A stretch of DNA of 64,000 bases, taken from Toxotes chatareus (lineage: Eukaryota; Chordata; Actinopteri; Toxotidae). Positions within the stretch are counted from its first letter, which is position 1. Every line of letters begins with the position of its first letter. The translations under genes were made by a program, and so were the position numbers. Under the pieces are notes generated by a model, which saw only the letters and a list, made by a program, of their open reading frames with translations, was not told the origin of the DNA and ran no database searches. Where the stretch lies: positions 866,955 through 930,954 of the forward strand of contig CM028885.1 of assembly GCA_016801885.1 (NCBI GenBank), read 5' to 3'. Shown piece by piece: positions 35,141 through 46,856 of this stretch.

Positions 35141-35598
35141 CTATCAAAGAAAAGGGAAAGCCGAAAAAGCAAGCATCCAAAAAGAAGATCATAGTTAGCA
35201 GCTCTGAGGAGAGTGATGCCCCTGTCCCACTTGATGATGGTCCTGACAAAGAGAGCTCTGAGGATGAGAGAAGTGATCCAGGAAACACAGATCTATCCGT
35301 GGGTGACTTTGTCATAGTAAACTTTGCAACAAAAACCAGGAGCGTCCATTACATTGGCATGATTGAGAAAGTTGAGGATGACGAAATAATTGCACAATTT
35401 CTCAGAGGAATCCCAGGAAACACAAAAGAGTGGGAAAGACCCACATTTGCCATCAAGGAAAATGATGTGGCACATGTTCCTATAAAGGATGTGATGAAAA
35501 AGCTGCCCCAACCTAAAAGGCGTGGAGGAACCACACAGAGAGAGCAACTCCTTAGCTTTGCCTGTAACCTTTATGGCTGGAATATAGGGCAAGCTTAG
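35127..35598 (+). pseudogene. pogo-like transposase, 3' end
   Basis: Continues the frame broken at about 31845 by the LINE. It has a lysine-rich segment (KGKPKKQASKKK), an acidic serine stretch (SSSEESDAP), then a C-terminal domain with VGDFVIVNFATKTRSVHYIG, and ends in a stop at 35598. The role of the C-terminal domain is unknown. It is part of the same element because it lies inside the terminal repeats. Confidence 0.65.
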
Positions 35599-35654
35599 AA
35601 GGGTGTGGATATGACAGGAGCCTGATGTTCTAATCCAGGTGGGACTTGTCATGT

Positions 35655-35850
35655 GTTCTGAGCCCAAGGCTGTTCTAGCTGGCTCTTAGGGGTCCTGTGT
35701 TCTGACCAGCAGACTGTGTACTAGCTGGCTCTAAGGGCCCTGTGTTCTGACCACCATACTGTGTACTGGCTGGCTCTAAGGGTCCTGTGTTCAACCCCAG
35801 ACTGAGTAATAGCTGGGTTATGTGTTCTGAACCCAAGACTGTTCTAATCT
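35655..35850. repeat. Tandem repeat, about 45-55 bp unit
   Basis: About four to five degenerate copies of a unit with CTAGCTGGCTCTAAGGG and CCTGTGTTCTGACC. It lies in the 3' UTR region of the pogo-like element. Confidence 0.75.
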
Positions 35851-36778
35851 AACTGGTTCAGTCATTTGAATGTTCACTGCCCTTCTATTGCAGCAAACAG
35901 AGCTGTTGTAATGACAATTTTCCAACATAAAAGTTTTTCAACATTGAAGTTGATTCTGATTCTGATTTTGTTTAGAGTGATTTCAAGTGTTGAGAAAAAA
36001 ATGTGCTTATTGACTAATCCCCATGATTCTGTTACTAGTCTGATATTAGTTCTAGAATGTGTAGCAAGTCAAGTTAGTGGTCAGGAGTCTTACTGCTACA
36101 ACATGTGTGGTTATGGTAGTTTTTAAGGGGGAAAAAAGTAAGTGTATCAGATTACCCCAAGCTGTCTCACATTAAACACTTGATTCTTCTCGTCTGTCTC
36201 TTCGGGTCTGGGGCAAAGTGAGACACTTGACCACTTTTTTAAAAACAATCATATTTCCACTACCCTTTGTCCTAAACACATTCTGATGATTTATGTTGCT
36301 AGAAAACATCCTAAACTAATACTAAATGTGCAAATTGTATTGACATTATCGACATCATTTTAGCTTGCCTGGAGGGGAGGAAATGTAAAAAATGTCTCAC
36401 ATTACCTCACCTTCCCCTATGGATTTTATGAATGAAAGACTGGAAAGGCTGTGCACCTGGGACGCCTCAAGAGAGCAATCAGCAGGACGCTAGGAGCCAG
36501 CTCTGGAGTCCAGTGAGTAAACAAAAGAAACAAAAGCAAGGCGGATCGAAAGGTTGTCAAATTAATCCCCATGAAATCAATTGTGGAATGACAAACGTTT
36601 ATTAAGAAGAGTGAATGGGAAATGTATAGATCTGGAAAAATATCTGGATATATCTGGATAAAGGTGTTTGTGAAAAATTAAATTAAATGAAGATGAGTTT
36701 TGAAATGTAATTATGAACATACAGAATGACTGCTGAAGACGACAGTGTAAAAATGGACAATGAATTAAAGACAGCGCA

Positions 36779-38530
36779 TTGTGCAGAGGAAGGCTGGGCA
36801 CGTGCATGCGCAAAATGAATGAAGTGAGAGCGCTGATTGCTGAAGGTGGAGATGCTGTGAGGATTTTGAATGGCGTGGAACAATTTAATGTCGCAATTAA
36901 AGACTTTGAAGAAGTTCATGCTGCTGTCCAAGCACTTTTGCCTGCTGAAATAAAAGAAAATGAAACAATAGACTGGTATGAGCCCAAAATGGAAATATTT
37001 GACAAATTCCTGCAGGAAGTGGATTCATGGAAAACTTCTACATCAGACCCTCAGATGCTTGTAGCACCTCAAGACAGTGTCTCCAATGTATCTGAAAAAC
37101 CTAAATCTAAATGTTCAAGACAATCAGAGGCCTCATCGATATCTTCAGCATGTTTAAAGATTGTGGCAGAGAAAGCTGCATTACAAGCACGAATGTCTGC
37201 GCTGAAACAGAGACTGTGGAAATGGAGAAAAACAGGCTACAAGCCAAATTGGAAAGAATGGAGTTAGAAACTGACATAGCTGCATCTGAAGCCAAATTAA
37301 AAGCTTTGGATAGGTTTTGTGATAGTTCTGACATTCAATCTACAGGACAGGATGGCATGAATGAATATGTGGATTCCTACATGAAAAAAGAGACTGTATC
37401 CCCTGAGCTATACCTAAAACACCTCTTCAGAGGCTGCTAATTCAGCCGTCTAAACTAAGTAGCTCCGATCCAGCTGCAACCCAGGATCTGAGAGCACCGG
37501 ATCCTCCATGCAGTGTGAGTTCAGAGGAGACTGACTCGAATGACCACAGTAGAGAGCTATTAACTGTGATACAGAAACAAAATGATATTGCAAATCTACT
37601 GATGTTGCAGCACAAAGAGTCCTCCCTCCCCTCCAGACAAGTTCCAGTATTTGATGGTGACCTTTTCAGCTACGAGACGTTTATACGAGCATTTAAACAT
37701 GGTATTGAAAATAAAACCAGTAATGATGAAGACAGACTTTACTACCTGGAGCAATACACTAGTGATCAACCCAGGGAACTGGAGCTGTTTTCATATGACA
37801 CCAAATGAAGGATATGCTAAAGCACAGAAACTACTGAAAGTTCACTTTGGAGATGGAACAAAAATTGCAAATGCCTACATAGAAAAGGCTCTCAGCTGGA
37901 ACGCTATTAAATCTGATGGTGGACATGCATTACATGCCTATGCACTTTACCTCATTACCTGTAATGTAATGAAAGAATTGTAATGCATGGAGGAACTGGA
38001 TCTTGTATCAAACCTAAAGCTTAATGTGTCAAAACTGACATATAAGCTCAAGGAAAGGTGGAGGACAACAGCATACGAACTCATGGAGGAAAAGGGGCAA
38101 AGGGCCACATTCTCTGATGTTGTTGCATTCATTGAAAGACAAGCCCATATTTTGCAAGACCCCATTTTTGGTGACCTTCATGATTCTGTGCCTAAAAGAG
38201 CCATTGTAAAAGATAGCCAAAAGCAACAAACAACAGAATTCAAACAACAAACTAAGCATAAGGGGAAGAGTAGCAACTTTGCTATAGCAACTTTGCTATA
38301 GCAATTGAAATGAAGAACAGTAAAATTTTAAGTCAAGAAACAAACCAGCATCCTAACAAACACTTAACCAAACGACATGATGATAATTGTTGTATTTGCA
38401 ATGCCGGCAGTCACCTGATGGATGAATGTGAAATGCTGAGGGCCCAACCGTATAATGCTAAAGTAGAACTGTTGAGGAAAAATGGGATCTGCTTTGGCTG
38501 TCTAAACAGGTCACATGAGCAAAACCTGTA
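36779..38530 (+). pseudogene. BEL gag
   Basis: Frames 36779-37267, 37111-37440, 37515-37808, 37651-37983, 37987-38301 and 38310-38531 follow each other with frameshifts. They encode a coiled N-terminal region, a DUF1759-like gag core (VPVFDGDLFSYETFIRAF, GYAKAQKLLKVHFGD) and a first zinc-knuckle set (CCICNAGSHLMDEC, CFGCLNRSH). Gag forms the particle and binds RNA. Five or more frame breaks make it non-functional. Confidence 0.8.
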
Positions 38531-39639
38531 AAAGCAGGATGTTATGTCAGCACTGTCACGGAAAGCACCCTACTATACTACACACTGAGAAACCTGTTGA
38601 AATTAATCAAGATCAAAGAAGAGGAACTGTCAGCGGAACTCAAGCATTAGGGGAAAAGGACGAAGATATTGAGCCTGGTAAAGACTGTAAACTGTCCGTA
38701 GTTCCTGTACAGGTGAAAATGGCAAGAGGCAACAAAATCATTATGCCTTTCTTGACCCAGGCAGCACAGCCACATTTTGTACAGAAAATCTTATGAGACA
38801 ACTAAATTCTACAGGTCGAAAGACAAAGGTCATCTTACAAACAATGGGTCAGAATAAACCAGTCGATAGTTTTGAAGTCACTGGGCTACAGGTGAGCAAT
38901 TTGGATGGAAATAATTTTATTGATTTGCCTAAAACATATACTCAAATGAAGATACCAGTGACAAAGGAGAACATTCTTTCTCAAAAGGACCTCTGTGAGT
39001 GGCCTTACCTGAAGGAAATACAGTTGCAAGAAATTGATGCAGACGTGGAACTCCTGATTGGAATAGATGTTCCCAAGGCAATGGAGCCCTGACAAATTAT
39101 AAATAGTCAAGACAATGGTCCCTATGCTGTAAGAACTTTTTTAGGATGGGTGGTAAATGGACCACTCACTTCATCTTCAGCTGTGGATAAATATGGTAGG
39201 CCTGTGACATCAGTAAATTGCATAGGACTGGAGAAACTTGAGAGCCTTCTTGTAACCCAATACAATCATGACTTCCCAGAGAAGGAGTATGAGGAGAAAC
39301 CCCAAATGTCTGTTGAAGATCGCAAATTCATGGAGCTAGTTTCAAGTGCTGCCACACTGAAAGATAATCATTATCATTTACCACTGCCACTTTGTGATAG
39401 AGATATTACAATACCAAATAATTACCAAGTGGCTGAGCAGTGAGCATATTACCTTACTAAGAAATTTAAGAAAGATAATGTCTATGCAGAGGAATACAAG
39501 TAATTGCTAAAGGCTATGCTGAGAAGGTACCATTAAAGGATCTCCACCAAGATAATGGTAAAGTGTGGTACATACCCCACCACGGGGTTTACCACAAGCG
39601 TAAGAAGACACTCAGAGTGGTGTTTGATTGCACAGCTTC
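38515..39639 (+). pseudogene. BEL protease and RT start
   Basis: After a last knuckle (MLCQHCHGKHPTILH) comes a DUF1758-type aspartic protease region (38515-39092: MPFLTQAAQPHFV, then LLIGIDVP). Then the RT entry region follows (39150-39443, YHLPLPLCDRD; then a stop-rich stretch to RVVFDCTASFK at 39639). Here the hAT element starts. The presumed active-site D of the protease falls at a frameshift near 38760. Confidence 0.78.
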
Positions 39640-39733
39640 ATTTAAAGCAGTGGTTCCCAAAGTGGGGGGTGCCATAGCGGGGGAGGGGGGGGGGGGCACG
39701 GGGCGCAAAAAGACTGAATGAATTAATCAATAA

Positions 39734-40172
39734 ATGATATTGCTAGCAAAACATGGAGAAGTTTTTGACGGGATTGTCACGCAAAAAAGAAAAGCAGAGG
39801 ATGAAGCATCTCCAAATGTGCTTCCAAAACAATTACATACTCTGTCAAACAACACCATTGGCAGGCGCATCTATGATATGTCAAAGGACATAGAGGAGCA
39901 GTTTAATGATAAGGTGCGTGACAGCCGCTTTTCTCTGCAGATGGATGAAGCCACTGACAGTAACAAAGATTGTTTATTGATAACTTATGTCAGATTCATA
40001 GATGGGGATGACATGAGGGAGGAATTGCTTTTCTGCAAACAAGTTCCTGGCCGAGCAATAGCAGCAGAACTGTTTAAAATCATAGATTCTTACTTGAAAG
40101 AGGCAAATCTCGAATGGGAGGACTGTGTGGGGATCTGCACAGACGGGGCGCAGGCTATGGCTGGGAAACAGG
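39734..40172 (+). pseudogene. hAT transposase, N-terminal part
   Basis: Encodes the ZBED5/SCAND3-like hAT transposase region: GRRIYDMSKDIEEQF, FSLQMDEATDSNKDCLL (first catalytic D region) and CVGICTDGAQAMAGK (second D). The frame stops making sense at 40173, where the inserted unit begins. Confidence 0.85.
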
Positions 40173-42953
40173 TGTGGCGAGCGAAGGGGAAAGGGATAAG
40201 AGGATGATAGGGGGTAGTAGCAGATAGCGGATAGTATCGATCACTACAACACCCAACTATGAACAACCTATAAAGCCAGACAACGCCACCTTGGGAATTT
40301 CGCCCAAGGAAATAGTTCAGACAACTGTACCAACTCTAAGGCACCCAGGTTCGTTTTACAACGGGACAGAGACGTCTTTCCAAAACAATAATCAATGTGC
40401 TTTATTTCAAAATAGTTGACATATGGCTAAAACATTATAAAACACCATTCACACACACACACACACACAGAGTATTAAAATACTATAAAACACCATTCAA
40501 ACACAGGGGACGAAAGGGGGGAGACCCTATCAGGGCTGAGGCTTACCAGGGGGCCAGCTCGAGGAGAGGGGTGAGGGATCCCTAATAATATACAAAAAAA
40601 ATTATCACCCCAGCCACACGTGACAGCCACACACACTCACGCACACGTAGTGAGAAGAACCCAGGACCAGGGGAGGCACATGACACAGGAAAAAGGGGGA
40701 AACCACCACCCGGCACCACGACCGCCACCACCTTCAGCTCTCAGCCACTGAAAAGGAGACAAGGAAGTAAAATTAGAGTCACTCCCAACACGAGAAAACA
40801 AATAACCAATATACAAATAATAACAAAAGAAAAAAAACAATAAATCAATGCTTACAGATTAATCAAAGCACCAATAACTAAACATAACATGAAATTTTTG
40901 TCACAAACAAAGGAAATCAACGGTTAAGGAACAAAGAGAACAAAAAACAAAACTAAATATCAGGGCTAATTGAACCACAGAATGTCAAAAATCAAACAAG
41001 AAAAGAAAAAAAAGAAAGAAAAAAAGGAAACAAACAGCCAGCCCAGGGCCTAGTTAAACAGGATATTTAATAAACCAAATAACCTAACCTAACAGAAACA
41101 AAGCTATAAGGAAAACAAAATAATCAAAACAATAACCCAAAACCCATTCTAACTAAATTCAGCAAAGGAAATGGGGACATTAAATGAGGAGCAACCCCAG
41201 CGTGCATTCAATTTTTAAAAGTCCAGGCCCAAAGCGGACAAAACTGCCCATTCAGTATCCACGTAGGTAGGGGGTGATTGCATTGTCCACTTGTGCAGCC
41301 CGACGGCAGCAACACCAGAGCGCCCGAGCGACCGGCAGCACCGCAGCGGGGAAGCGCGGCAGAAACAACCCCAGTAAGGCAGAACAAGCAAAGCAGGAAA
41401 AGCAGGCACAACAAAGCACAGCAAAGCAGCATGTGACCCAACTCAGAATGTAGAGAGGCCTGAGGAAGTAAAATCATGAACCTCAAGGCAATATAACTGA
41501 CTACTACTGACTGGTGACACAAATAATACAACAGTTCAAAGGAAGAGCGGCAGACATGCATTAAAAACAAATAATTAGTTTATTTAAATCAAGATGTTAA
41601 AACAAGAGGAGGGAGGGCCAAGAGGCCTAAAAGAACAAAAACACTCAGGTAGCGCAATTGATAGCTTTTAACCTACAAGATAAAAAAAAAGAAATGGCCT
41701 AAATAGCACCAACCAACCACTATAATAAAAACTTAAAACAAAGGTAGAGCCCTTACTGTGGGGAGATCCTATCGCGTTCAGCTAATACTTACACCATGTG
41801 CTCACCAGGTGCCCACTAGAAGATAATTAAATCACTGCAAGGTTTTAAGCACTGCACTACACAAGAAAATTCAAACATGCCGATGTGACCACCACCATTT
41901 ATATCACCACACAGCATGCAAAAATGTGTATCTAGCGAAACTACCCCCCACAGACTGGCCCTCTACCTAAAAATAAAAATGTAAAATCAGTTGGTTCTGC
42001 TAAAACAAACAAATAAAATGAATAAGACAAGGCTTATAGAGAGAATAAAAACAACAAGTGAAGCAGAGACATTCGATGAATACAAGAACCACTCAGGCAA
42101 AGCAGCAGTCTGGATCTGGGCCTGTAAAGGTGATAAGCACTATTAAAAAAAAAGGTATAGTCATACATATATAGGGCATAGCCCCACTACACTACCTTTA
42201 AATAAGTTACATACTTAAGGATGTGGGGGGCGGTCTACTATGGAATCCCCTGGCTCTGTCTGGTTCTGTGGTCAAAACTTAACCAGGTGCACTCCTCAGT
42301 CTTCCTGTCAGATGCAAACATATTTCTAAGGAGCACAAGGAAAGAGCCAAGTTTAATTTAGCCACAGCCTACCTCTTGAGCATCCACAGCCTACAAGCTC
42401 ACAGGACTAGAATGATCTGCACACACACCAAAGCACAGCTAGCAGGAGGCCTCAGACAAAGGAAGTGCTGCACTCTCACCTGGCTTTTTAAAGGTAGGCA
42501 TATCTATCCCCACCCACTCCTGGGTGGAGTCACAAACCTAAACTGGGCTTCTAGGCCTAACTCAACCCTCACAAGCAGTATTTCTTGCTCCGACAAGACA
42601 GGACAAAGCAGCTGGCAAATGAGTCCGGGAGAGAGAAGCGAGCGCATGCTCACTCAGCACGAGTGGAGGCTAGCAGCAACCTGCGGCTAGTTTGCAGCAC
42701 GGGGGATGACCCACGAGCCGCACACGTCGGTGGAGGACCGGTCGTCCGGCGTCTGCGCCAACGACGACAAGGCGGAAGGAAGCGGGTGACCAGGAAGTGG
42801 GCCTCAGAGCCAGGAGCAAGAGAGGGTCAGGACGGCCACAGCACTCTTTTATAGAGTGCCCTCATGCGGTGATAGGCCAACAAGGACTGAGGTGAACAAA
42901 ACGGCGCAAATCTGCATTGGGGGATGCAAGGCGAAACATCTCATCCTGCTACA
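40173..42953 (-). mobile_element. LTR-like unit of 2.8 kb inside hAT
   Basis: It starts TGTGGCG and ends CTGCTACA, with CAGG (or ACAGG) on both sides (40169-40172 and 42954-42957). Removal restores the hAT sequence (GKQGRLRALIKR). On the minus strand it has a CTATAAAAG box at about 42845 and AATAAAGCAC near 40400, as in a very long LTR with promoter and poly(A) signal. No gag or pol frame was found. It contains repeat B copy 1 (41432-42515). It is either a giant solo LTR or a non-coding retroelement. Confidence 0.65.
41432..42515 (-). repeat. Repeat B, copy 1
   Basis: About 1.08 kb beginning TGTGACCCAACTC and ending CTATCCCCACCCA on the plus strand. Shared with 46857-47772 (same strand, shorter) and 55189-56245 (opposite strand). 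No convincing ORF. Confidence 0.85.
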
Positions 42954-42957
42954 CAGG

Positions 42958-43140
42958 GAAGGCTGCGAGCGCTCATCAAGCGCGTCTCCCCAATGTGCAG
43001 TGGACACACAACATGATACACCGCAAAGCGCTGGCATCTAAACACCTGAGTCCTGTGCTGAATGATGTTATGACCGACGTCATTGCCACCGTCAACTACA
43101 TAAAAGCACGTCCTGTCAAAGCCCGGATTTTTTCGACACG
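42958..43140 (+). pseudogene. hAT transposase, middle part
   Basis: Continues after the insert with LPNVQWTHNMIHRKALASKH and VNYIKARPVKARIFS. A 1-bp shift lies near 42990. The protein then runs into terminal noncoding sequence, so the rest is deleted. Confidence 0.85.
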
Positions 43141-43239
43141 GTTTTCCTTTTTTAAAATTTTTGATGGGGGGGCGTGAAAATTTTCTTATGTACCAAAGGG
43201 GGGCCCAGCAGAGAAAGTTTGGGAACCACTGATTTAAAG

Positions 43240-43990
43240 GAACATCGCTCAATAATGAGCTCCTTTAAGTGCCCGACCTTTCCAACTCGCTCCTAGGTGT
43301 GCTGCTAAGATTCCACCAGGATCATATTGCCATTATGGCAGATATTGAAGGTATGTTCCACCAAGTTCATATACATGAAGAGGATTCAGACCTTCTCCGA
43401 TTTCTGTGGTGGCCTGACAGGACACAAGTAAAAAGTTAGAGCAGTACAGAATGACAGTTCACCTGTTTGGGGCCATCTCCTCTCCAAGTTGTGCAAATTT
43501 TGCTCTGCAAAAGACAACAAGGACAATTTTGATGAACTAACAGTCGACACGATCATCTCAAACTTTTATGTTGATGACTGTCTTAAATCTGTGGCAACAG
43601 AAGATCAAGCCATTGACCTTGTTAGAAATCTCAGTGCGTTGTGTGCTAAAGGAGGTTTCAAGCTGACAAAATGGGTTAGCAACAATCGTGCTGTTCTGGC
43701 TACTATTCCAGATGTAAACAAAGCCAAGCTGATCAAAGAACTTGACCTTGACAGAGAAAAATTACCTGTAGAAAGAGCTCTTGGTATGTACTGGAATATT
43801 GAAAATGACTCATTTGGGTTCCAGATAGGGGAAGTCCAGGGTGACACCCCTTAAAAGGATGACTATTCCACGCCTTGAACTAACAGCAGCTACCTTAGCA
43901 GCACAAATTGATCGGATGCTACAGTCAGAGCTGCAGAAACTTCAACTATCCATTTTTTGGACCGACAGCCAGCCAGTGCTTAAATACATA
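43240..43990 (+). pseudogene. BEL RT and RNase H start
   Basis: RT resumes after the hAT insertion: IAIMADIEGMFHQVHIHEED (catalytic D), then SNFYVDDCLKSV (YVDD, 43560), then KLTKWVSNN and ERALGMYWN. At 43855-43990 the LELTAATLAAQ and FWTDSQPVLKYI motifs of the Pao RNase H region appear in another frame. Frameshifts lie near 43300, 43440 and 43850. Confidence 0.83.
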
Positions 43991-44571
43991 AGTAATCAAA
44001 CCAGATGATTCTACACCTTTGTAGCTAACAGAGTCACTGTAATCCATGACCTATCAAATGTGACTCAGTGGAGGTATCTCGGCTCATCACAAAATCCCAC
44101 ACAATGCCTCTCGTGGATTAAATACTGAGGGCTTCCTAAAATATCAAAGATGGCTCCATGGACCAGAATTTCTGAAGGAGGAAGTGTCACAGTGGCCAAA
44201 GAACCCAGAGCCAGTGTCACAAAGTTCTCTGTCTCCAGATGATCCTGAATTGAGAGGGAGGTAACAGTGAGCATTATTCAAGTTGGAACAGTCTTAAAAG
44301 GGCTGTAGCATGGATGCTGAAGCTAAATCAGCTTCTCTTGGAGATTGCTCAGAAACAGAAAATGACAAATTCTGGTATGCTGCAGTGTCATGAAAAGCCA
44401 CTGAAGAAGCGTGTTGCAAAGCTAAATGTAACATTCAGTAGAAATCTGACTGTGGATGACACAGAAAAGGCTGAAAGAGCCATTGTTGCACATGAACAAC
44501 GGTGATACTTTGCACTGGACATTGCACTGCTAGAAAGGAGAAAGCCCTGCTGAAGACAGCCCCTCCTTAAC

Positions 44572-45440
44572 ATGGATCCAATCCTAGAGGAAGGGATCTT
44601 GAGAGTTGGTGGAAGGATCAACCAATCAGCTATGCCAGTGAGTATTAAGAATCCCATGATCTTGCCTAAAAAATCCCACATATCAAACATCATTCTAAGA
44701 CACATACATACAAAGGTTGGTCATTCTGGAAGGAACTACATGCTCTCCAGACTAAGTCAAAAGTTTTGGATGCCCTCTGCTAATTCTACAGCACGCAAGA
44801 TAATCAGAAAGGATCGTGTGACTCCAGGTTCTCCAGCTTCATTGGTGCACAAAAGGAACTTGACCTATCTCTAAAGGAACTGAATCATGACACAATACAA
44901 AAAAATCTGCTTCAAGAGGGAGTTAAGTGGTTATTTAACCCCGCAGCAGGTGCTCATCATGGAGGTGTATGGGAAAGACTTATTAAGTCACTAAAAAAGA
45001 TTCTGTGCTCTGTGGTAAAAGAACAAATTCTAGATGATGAAGGCCTGCATACAGCATTATGTGAGGTAGAAGCAATACTAAATGATAGACCAATCATTAC
45101 AGTAACTAATAACTTCAACGACATGGAACCCCTAACACCAAACCACCTGCTTCTATTAAAATCTAACCCTGTCATGCCACCTGGACTATTCAAAAAGAAG
45201 GACATATACTCCAGAAAAAGATGAAGACAGGTACAATATATAGCAGATCTATTTTGGAGAAGATGGGTCCGAGAATACCTGCCAGTCATGCAACAACGGA
45301 ATAAGTGGAATAACACCAAAAGAAACTTTCTACCTGGAGACCTTGTTGTTATTGTCGATGAAATGGCACCTGTAACTCCTGGGTTCTTGGACGGATTCTC
45401 AAGACTCTGCCTGGAAGTAAAGGACTCGTCCGCAGTGTCT
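44572..45440 (+). pseudogene. BEL integrase, internally deleted
   Basis: The frame 44572-44874 has the integrase zinc-binding part (LRVGGRINQS, HTKVGHSGRNYMLSRL). The core then jumps near 44815 to WLFNPAAGAHHGGVWERLIK (about 44928-44990), so the central DDE section is missing. EAILNDRPI and a DUF5641-type tail (WVREYLPVMQQRNKW, GDLVVIVDE) follow to about 45440. Confidence 0.8.
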
Positions 45441-45661
45441 TAATAAAAACAAAAACAAGCATACTACAAAAACCTATCAGTAAAGTATGCCTGCTCCTGG
45501 AGGCTGAAGAATAGAATTGATGACATAAATGCACTTTTGGTATATGAATTATGTTTTGTATCATGGAAATGGAATATTGGTTTAAGTGTCAGTAATGGCT
45601 GTTTATTTCCTGTTTATTTAAGATTTGTAATTGCTACATATTGAGCAATTAGGGGCTGGGA

Positions 45662-46006
45662 TGTTAGAGCTATTTTTATGTTTTGTAATGTATATTTAGG
45701 TCATCTATTTATGTTAAAGAAATTAAGTAAACATCAGCATAGTGATGTCAGTTGTTTTAATTTGATCACCTGTGGAAAGAAGGGGGCAGGTACTTTTTCT
45801 TTTGTTTAGATCCTTTTAGGAAACGGGGTATCAAGATGGTCTTTTGACCTTGCGTTAATAAGGATTGTTTTTATTACAGATGAACTGAAAAACTAAATAA
45901 TCGATTCGACATCTGTGAATTTTACATTGTTTTTGGAACGTATGAGTCAAGCCATTGGAGCCCTGTTATGATGGCACAGATTTAAAACAATAGGAATGCC
46001 ATAACA
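45662..46006 (+). repeat. BEL 3' LTR
   Basis: Starts TGTTAGAGC, preceded by the purine tract AGGGGCTGGGA, and ends GCCATAACA. Pair of 29564-29926. Confidence 0.87.
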
Positions 46007-46856
46007 AGAGCCGAGGCGGAGGCTTGTGCATCTACATCAACAGAGGCTGGTGTATCAGTGCCACGTTAGCCACCAAACACTGCTCTCAGTTGGCAGAGTT
46101 CCTCATTGGGAAATGCCGGCCATTCTATCTGCCGAGGAAATTCACCTACGTGATCCTAGGGGTTGTTTACATTCCCCCCAGCGCTAATGCTAACGATGCA
46201 CTCGGAGGGCTGCATGACACCATCAGTGAGCTGTTGACAAAACACCCGGACAACTTTGAAGTGATCACAGGGGATTTCAGTCATACCAGCTTAAAGACTG
46301 TGCTCCCCAAGTTCAAACAATGTGTGGACTTTAAAACCAGAGGAGAGAACATGTTGGACTTGGTGTATACAAATTCTCCTGAAGCATACAGGGCGACCCC
46401 CCGACCTCCCATGGGTCACTCTGATCACCTTTATGTCACGCTGGTACCGGCATATGCACCTATGCAGAGAAAATCCAACGACACCTCTGTGACACAGGTA
46501 ACACCAGACGAATGTGGCAGGGAGTCCAGGCACTGATGGATTACAACCCCAGGCAGACACGACACCTCCCTTCCTGATAGGCTCAACAACTTCTTTGCAT
46601 GCTTCAAGGAACCAAACCCAACAACCGAAAGGAGGGATGACCCTTTACCATTTTTTGGACCAGCTCACACCATCAGTGTAGCAGACGTGGAGGATCCCGA
46701 AGAAGCTCTACCCACGGAAAGTAGAGGGCCCAGACAACCTCCCGGGACGTGTGCTGAGGGACTGTGCTGGTGAGCTGGCTGAGGTCCTGACTGACATCTT
46801 TAACTTCTCATTCAGTCAGGCCACCATTCCCACATGATTTAAAACATCCACCATAG
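46007..46856 (+). pseudogene. LINE endonuclease, continuation of the nest host
   Basis: The frame 46024-46536 encodes GGLCIYINRGWC, VYIPPSANAND, ITGDFSHTSL and MGHSDHLYVTL, the LINE endonuclease motifs. RT-finger sequence (PGRVLRDCAGELAEVL) follows with frame breaks up to 46850, where repeat B begins. It directly continues the LINE head that ends at 29560. Confidence 0.8.

Larger units (their letters stand above)
30019..36417 (+). mobile_element. pogo-like DNA transposon, split by LINE
   Basis: The terminal inverted repeats are GGAAGGTGAGATAATGTGAGAC (30023-30044) and the complement of 36394-36415, differing at one position, with TA at 30017-30018 and 36418-36419. Inside lie transposase exons (30664-31545 and 35127-35598). 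TA target use and the CENP-B/DDE-type transposase support the Tc1/mariner-pogo superfamily. It sits in the BEL leader between the 5' LTR and gag. Confidence 0.82.
39648..43231 (+). mobile_element. hAT DNA transposon in BEL RT
   Basis: The ends CAGTGGTTCCCAAA and the complement of TTTGGGAACCACTG are hAT terminal repeats. ATTTAAAG flanks both sides (39640-39647 and 43232-43239), a perfect 8-bp duplication. Next to the left end is a G-rich run (39678-39699). The transposase is partial and itself interrupted by a 2.8-kb insert. The C-terminal half of the transposase, including the dimerisation region, is deleted. Confidence 0.93.
29561..46006 (+). mobile_element. BEL/Pao LTR retrotransposon, nested and inactive
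   Basis: LTRs at 29564-29926 and 45662-46006 bracket gag (from 36779), zinc knuckles, an aspartic protease, RT with YVDD, RNase H and integrase in BEL/Pao order. The target is a LINE: AAGAG precedes the element and AAGAG (46006-46010, overlapping the LTR end by one base) follows it. A pogo-like element occupies the leader and a hAT element splits RT. Many frameshifts and stops show it is dead. Without the insertions the element is roughly 6.5 kb, a normal BEL size. Confidence 0.88.

Noticed and set aside
35299..35598. Stand-alone host gene
   Set aside because: It lies inside the pogo-like terminal repeats and continues the frame broken by the LINE, so it is the transposase C-terminus.
35655..35850. 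Regular repeats resembling a CRISPR array
   Set aside because: The units are contiguous and degenerate, without unique spacers, in a eukaryotic transposon UTR.
39678..39699. G-run as a regulatory quadruplex
   Set aside because: It lies just inside the hAT terminal repeat next to AT-rich sequence. It could form a quadruplex, but nothing suggests a function here.
41208..41570. Hydrophobic minus-strand frame of 120 codons
   Set aside because: It spans the edge of repeat B, has low-complexity composition, and has no counterpart in the other B copies.
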